DNA from: CAVQDV01 sp963711375 | GTDB taxonomy: Bacteria > Pseudomonadota > Gammaproteobacteria > Coxiellales > Coxiellaceae | DNA length: 64,000 bases | Direction: 5' to 3' | Assembly: GCA_963711375.1 (NCBI GenBank) | Contig: CAVQDV010000005.1 | Coordinates: forward strand, 186,001 to 250,000 | In this document: in pieces, positions 63,217-64,000 of the stretch | Layout of the letters: the number at the start of each line of letters is the position of its first letter | How positions within the stretch are numbered: the first letter of the stretch is position 1 | The notes under the pieces: generated by a model | The model's input: only the letters and a program-made list of their open reading frames with translations | Database searches by the model: none | What the model was told of the DNA's origin: nothing | Made by a program: the position numbers and the translations under genes

Positions 63217-64000
63217 TCATTTAACCACTTTGCTTATAATCGGTTTTTGCCAAGTGCCCCTTACTTTATAAGTCTTTCCGATGGCTTTGCCAATAGTGGG
63301 GCCCACTAATTTTTCCGCAATCCACGCCACGCCACCCGCAATTGGGCCACCGGCGACCCCCGCAATGATCGGCAAACTGGAGGTAACATAGGGCGCCACT
63401 CGCACACTAAGATCATATCTTTCTTTTGCAAAATCCATTTTCCCTTTCAACCATACTTGCGCTGCACGGCCATTCATATAAAAATTTTCGGTATTGGCTA
63501 CACCATTTAAAAAAGTAAAATCACCTTGCATCACCGAAAAAGGAAGACCTCCTTCTTTCGAACTCTTAGAAAATAAGTCTGGCAAAGCCGAAATGCTTAA
63601 AATATTAATAAGACGCACAAGGCTCAAGTTCGATTGCGCACTTTTAGAAATTTTCAAAACACTGCCATTTTTAAGATTAATTTTAACATGCCCATTTAAA
63701 ATGTTCGGAGAAAAATGAAGGGGCGAAGCGCGCCAATTAAAACCAAATTGAATTAAGCCCTTTCCCCCCTCTAAGGTTTTAGGATAATTCCACCGATCTA
63801 AAACATTGCCTAAATCGACACAATTTAAATAGCCTTCAAAAGAAGTGTGATCTTGCAAACCGGCTCTAAACCAAAAACCCTGTAGGTATAAATCCGCATT
63901 GGCAAGATGAGAACTTAGCTTATTAATCGTAATACCCGAAGGATGTTGGGATGTAATTAATTGAACATCGCCTAAGGCTTTTCTTCCATATTGTAGGCGC
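63217..64000 (-). CDS. yhdP: AsmA-like protein YhdP, C-terminal part (window edge)
   Basis: Last ~260 residues; the frame stays open to base 64000 (RLQYGRKALGDVQLITSQHP at the edge), so the shorter internal start is not real. The end, VAPYVTSSLPIIAGVAGGPI then AGGVAWIAEKLVGP and YKVRGTWQKPII, is the conserved C-terminus of YhdP, a large inner-membrane-anchored periplasmic protein involved in phospholipid transport to the outer membrane. Adjacent to tldD as in many gammaproteobacteria. Confidence 0.92.
   Translation of the reverse strand, partial: RLQYGRKALGDVQLITSQHPSGITINKLSSHLANADLYLQGFWFRAGLQDHTSFEGYLNCVDLGNVLDRWNYPKTLEGGKGLIQFGFNWRASPLHFSPNILNGHVKINLKNGSVLKISKSAQSNLSLVRLINILSISALPDLFSKSSKEGGLPFSVMQGDFTFLNGVANTENFYMNGRAAQVWLKGKMDFAKERYDLSVRVAPYVTSSLPIIAGVAGGPIAGGVAWIAEKLVGPTIGKAIGKTYKVRGTWQKPIISKVVK

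Noticed and set aside
63217..63858. Short stand-alone AsmA-like gene
   Set aside because: The frame continues without a stop to the window edge with matching YhdP-type sequence, so it is only the end of a larger gene.

Overview
The window reads as chromosome of an AT-rich gammaproteobacterium, most likely from the Legionellales (Legionella/Coxiella/Rickettsiella relatives). This rests on gene order and content: tpiA-secG-tRNA-Leu-nuoA to nuoN, hupB-tRNA-Val-tRNA-Asp-ppiD, miaB-phoH-ybeY-ybeX-lnt, an ankyrin/cysteine-protease-like protein resembling the Dot/Icm effector AnkH/LegA3, a GacA/LetA-like regulator and a Csr/Rsm-type sponge RNA. The genus is inferred only, since no 16S gene is in view.

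Layout. 1-2.4 kb: rnhB, ddl and the start of dnaE (minus strand). 2.5-5.5 kb: an orphan possible effector, the GacA/LetA-like regulator and a membrane protein. 5.5-11.4 kb: a fatty-acid beta-oxidation operon (fadE, fadI, fadJ). 11.5-19.2 kb: an M17 aminopeptidase, divergent from miaB-phoH-ybeY-ybeX-lnt-rdgC. 19.2-27 kb: accessory stretch with a TraI_2-like protein that has lost its metal ligands, tandem cfa genes, the AnkH-like protein coupled to a lipoyl-like protein, and an aldehyde dehydrogenase. 27-30 kb: a phosphatase-family protein, kdsB, katA. 30-39.5 kb: the most irregular part, with an 1184-residue E1-beta/lipoyl/E2-catalytic fusion, an ATPase remnant, an ORF split by a 31-bp tandem duplication, a complete group II intron, and an AAA ATPase behind an operator-like repeat array. 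39.5-55 kb: all 14 complex I genes, tRNA-Leu, secG and tpiA. 55-59 kb: a second AAA ATPase with its own palindromes, a long perfect inverted repeat, orphan genes and the sponge RNA. 59-64 kb: ppiD, two tRNAs, hupB, tldD and the end of yhdP.

Two small repeat families run through the window. One is a palindrome with arms like AGCAATTCCCGC/GCGGGAATTGCT (at least eight copies), which sits at gene ends and in several cases contains the stop codon. The other is a CCCTCTCCC(C)/GGGGAGAGGG element; one copy lies in frame inside lnt and one acts like a terminator.

The most notable items are the Csr/Rsm sponge RNA at 58678-58950, the single-chain E1-beta/lipoyl/E2 protein, the TraI_2 protein lacking its His/Asp ligands, the gene split by a recent 31-bp duplication, the AAA ATPases each behind a different palindromic operator array, and the perfect 31-bp inverted repeat at 56444-56534.
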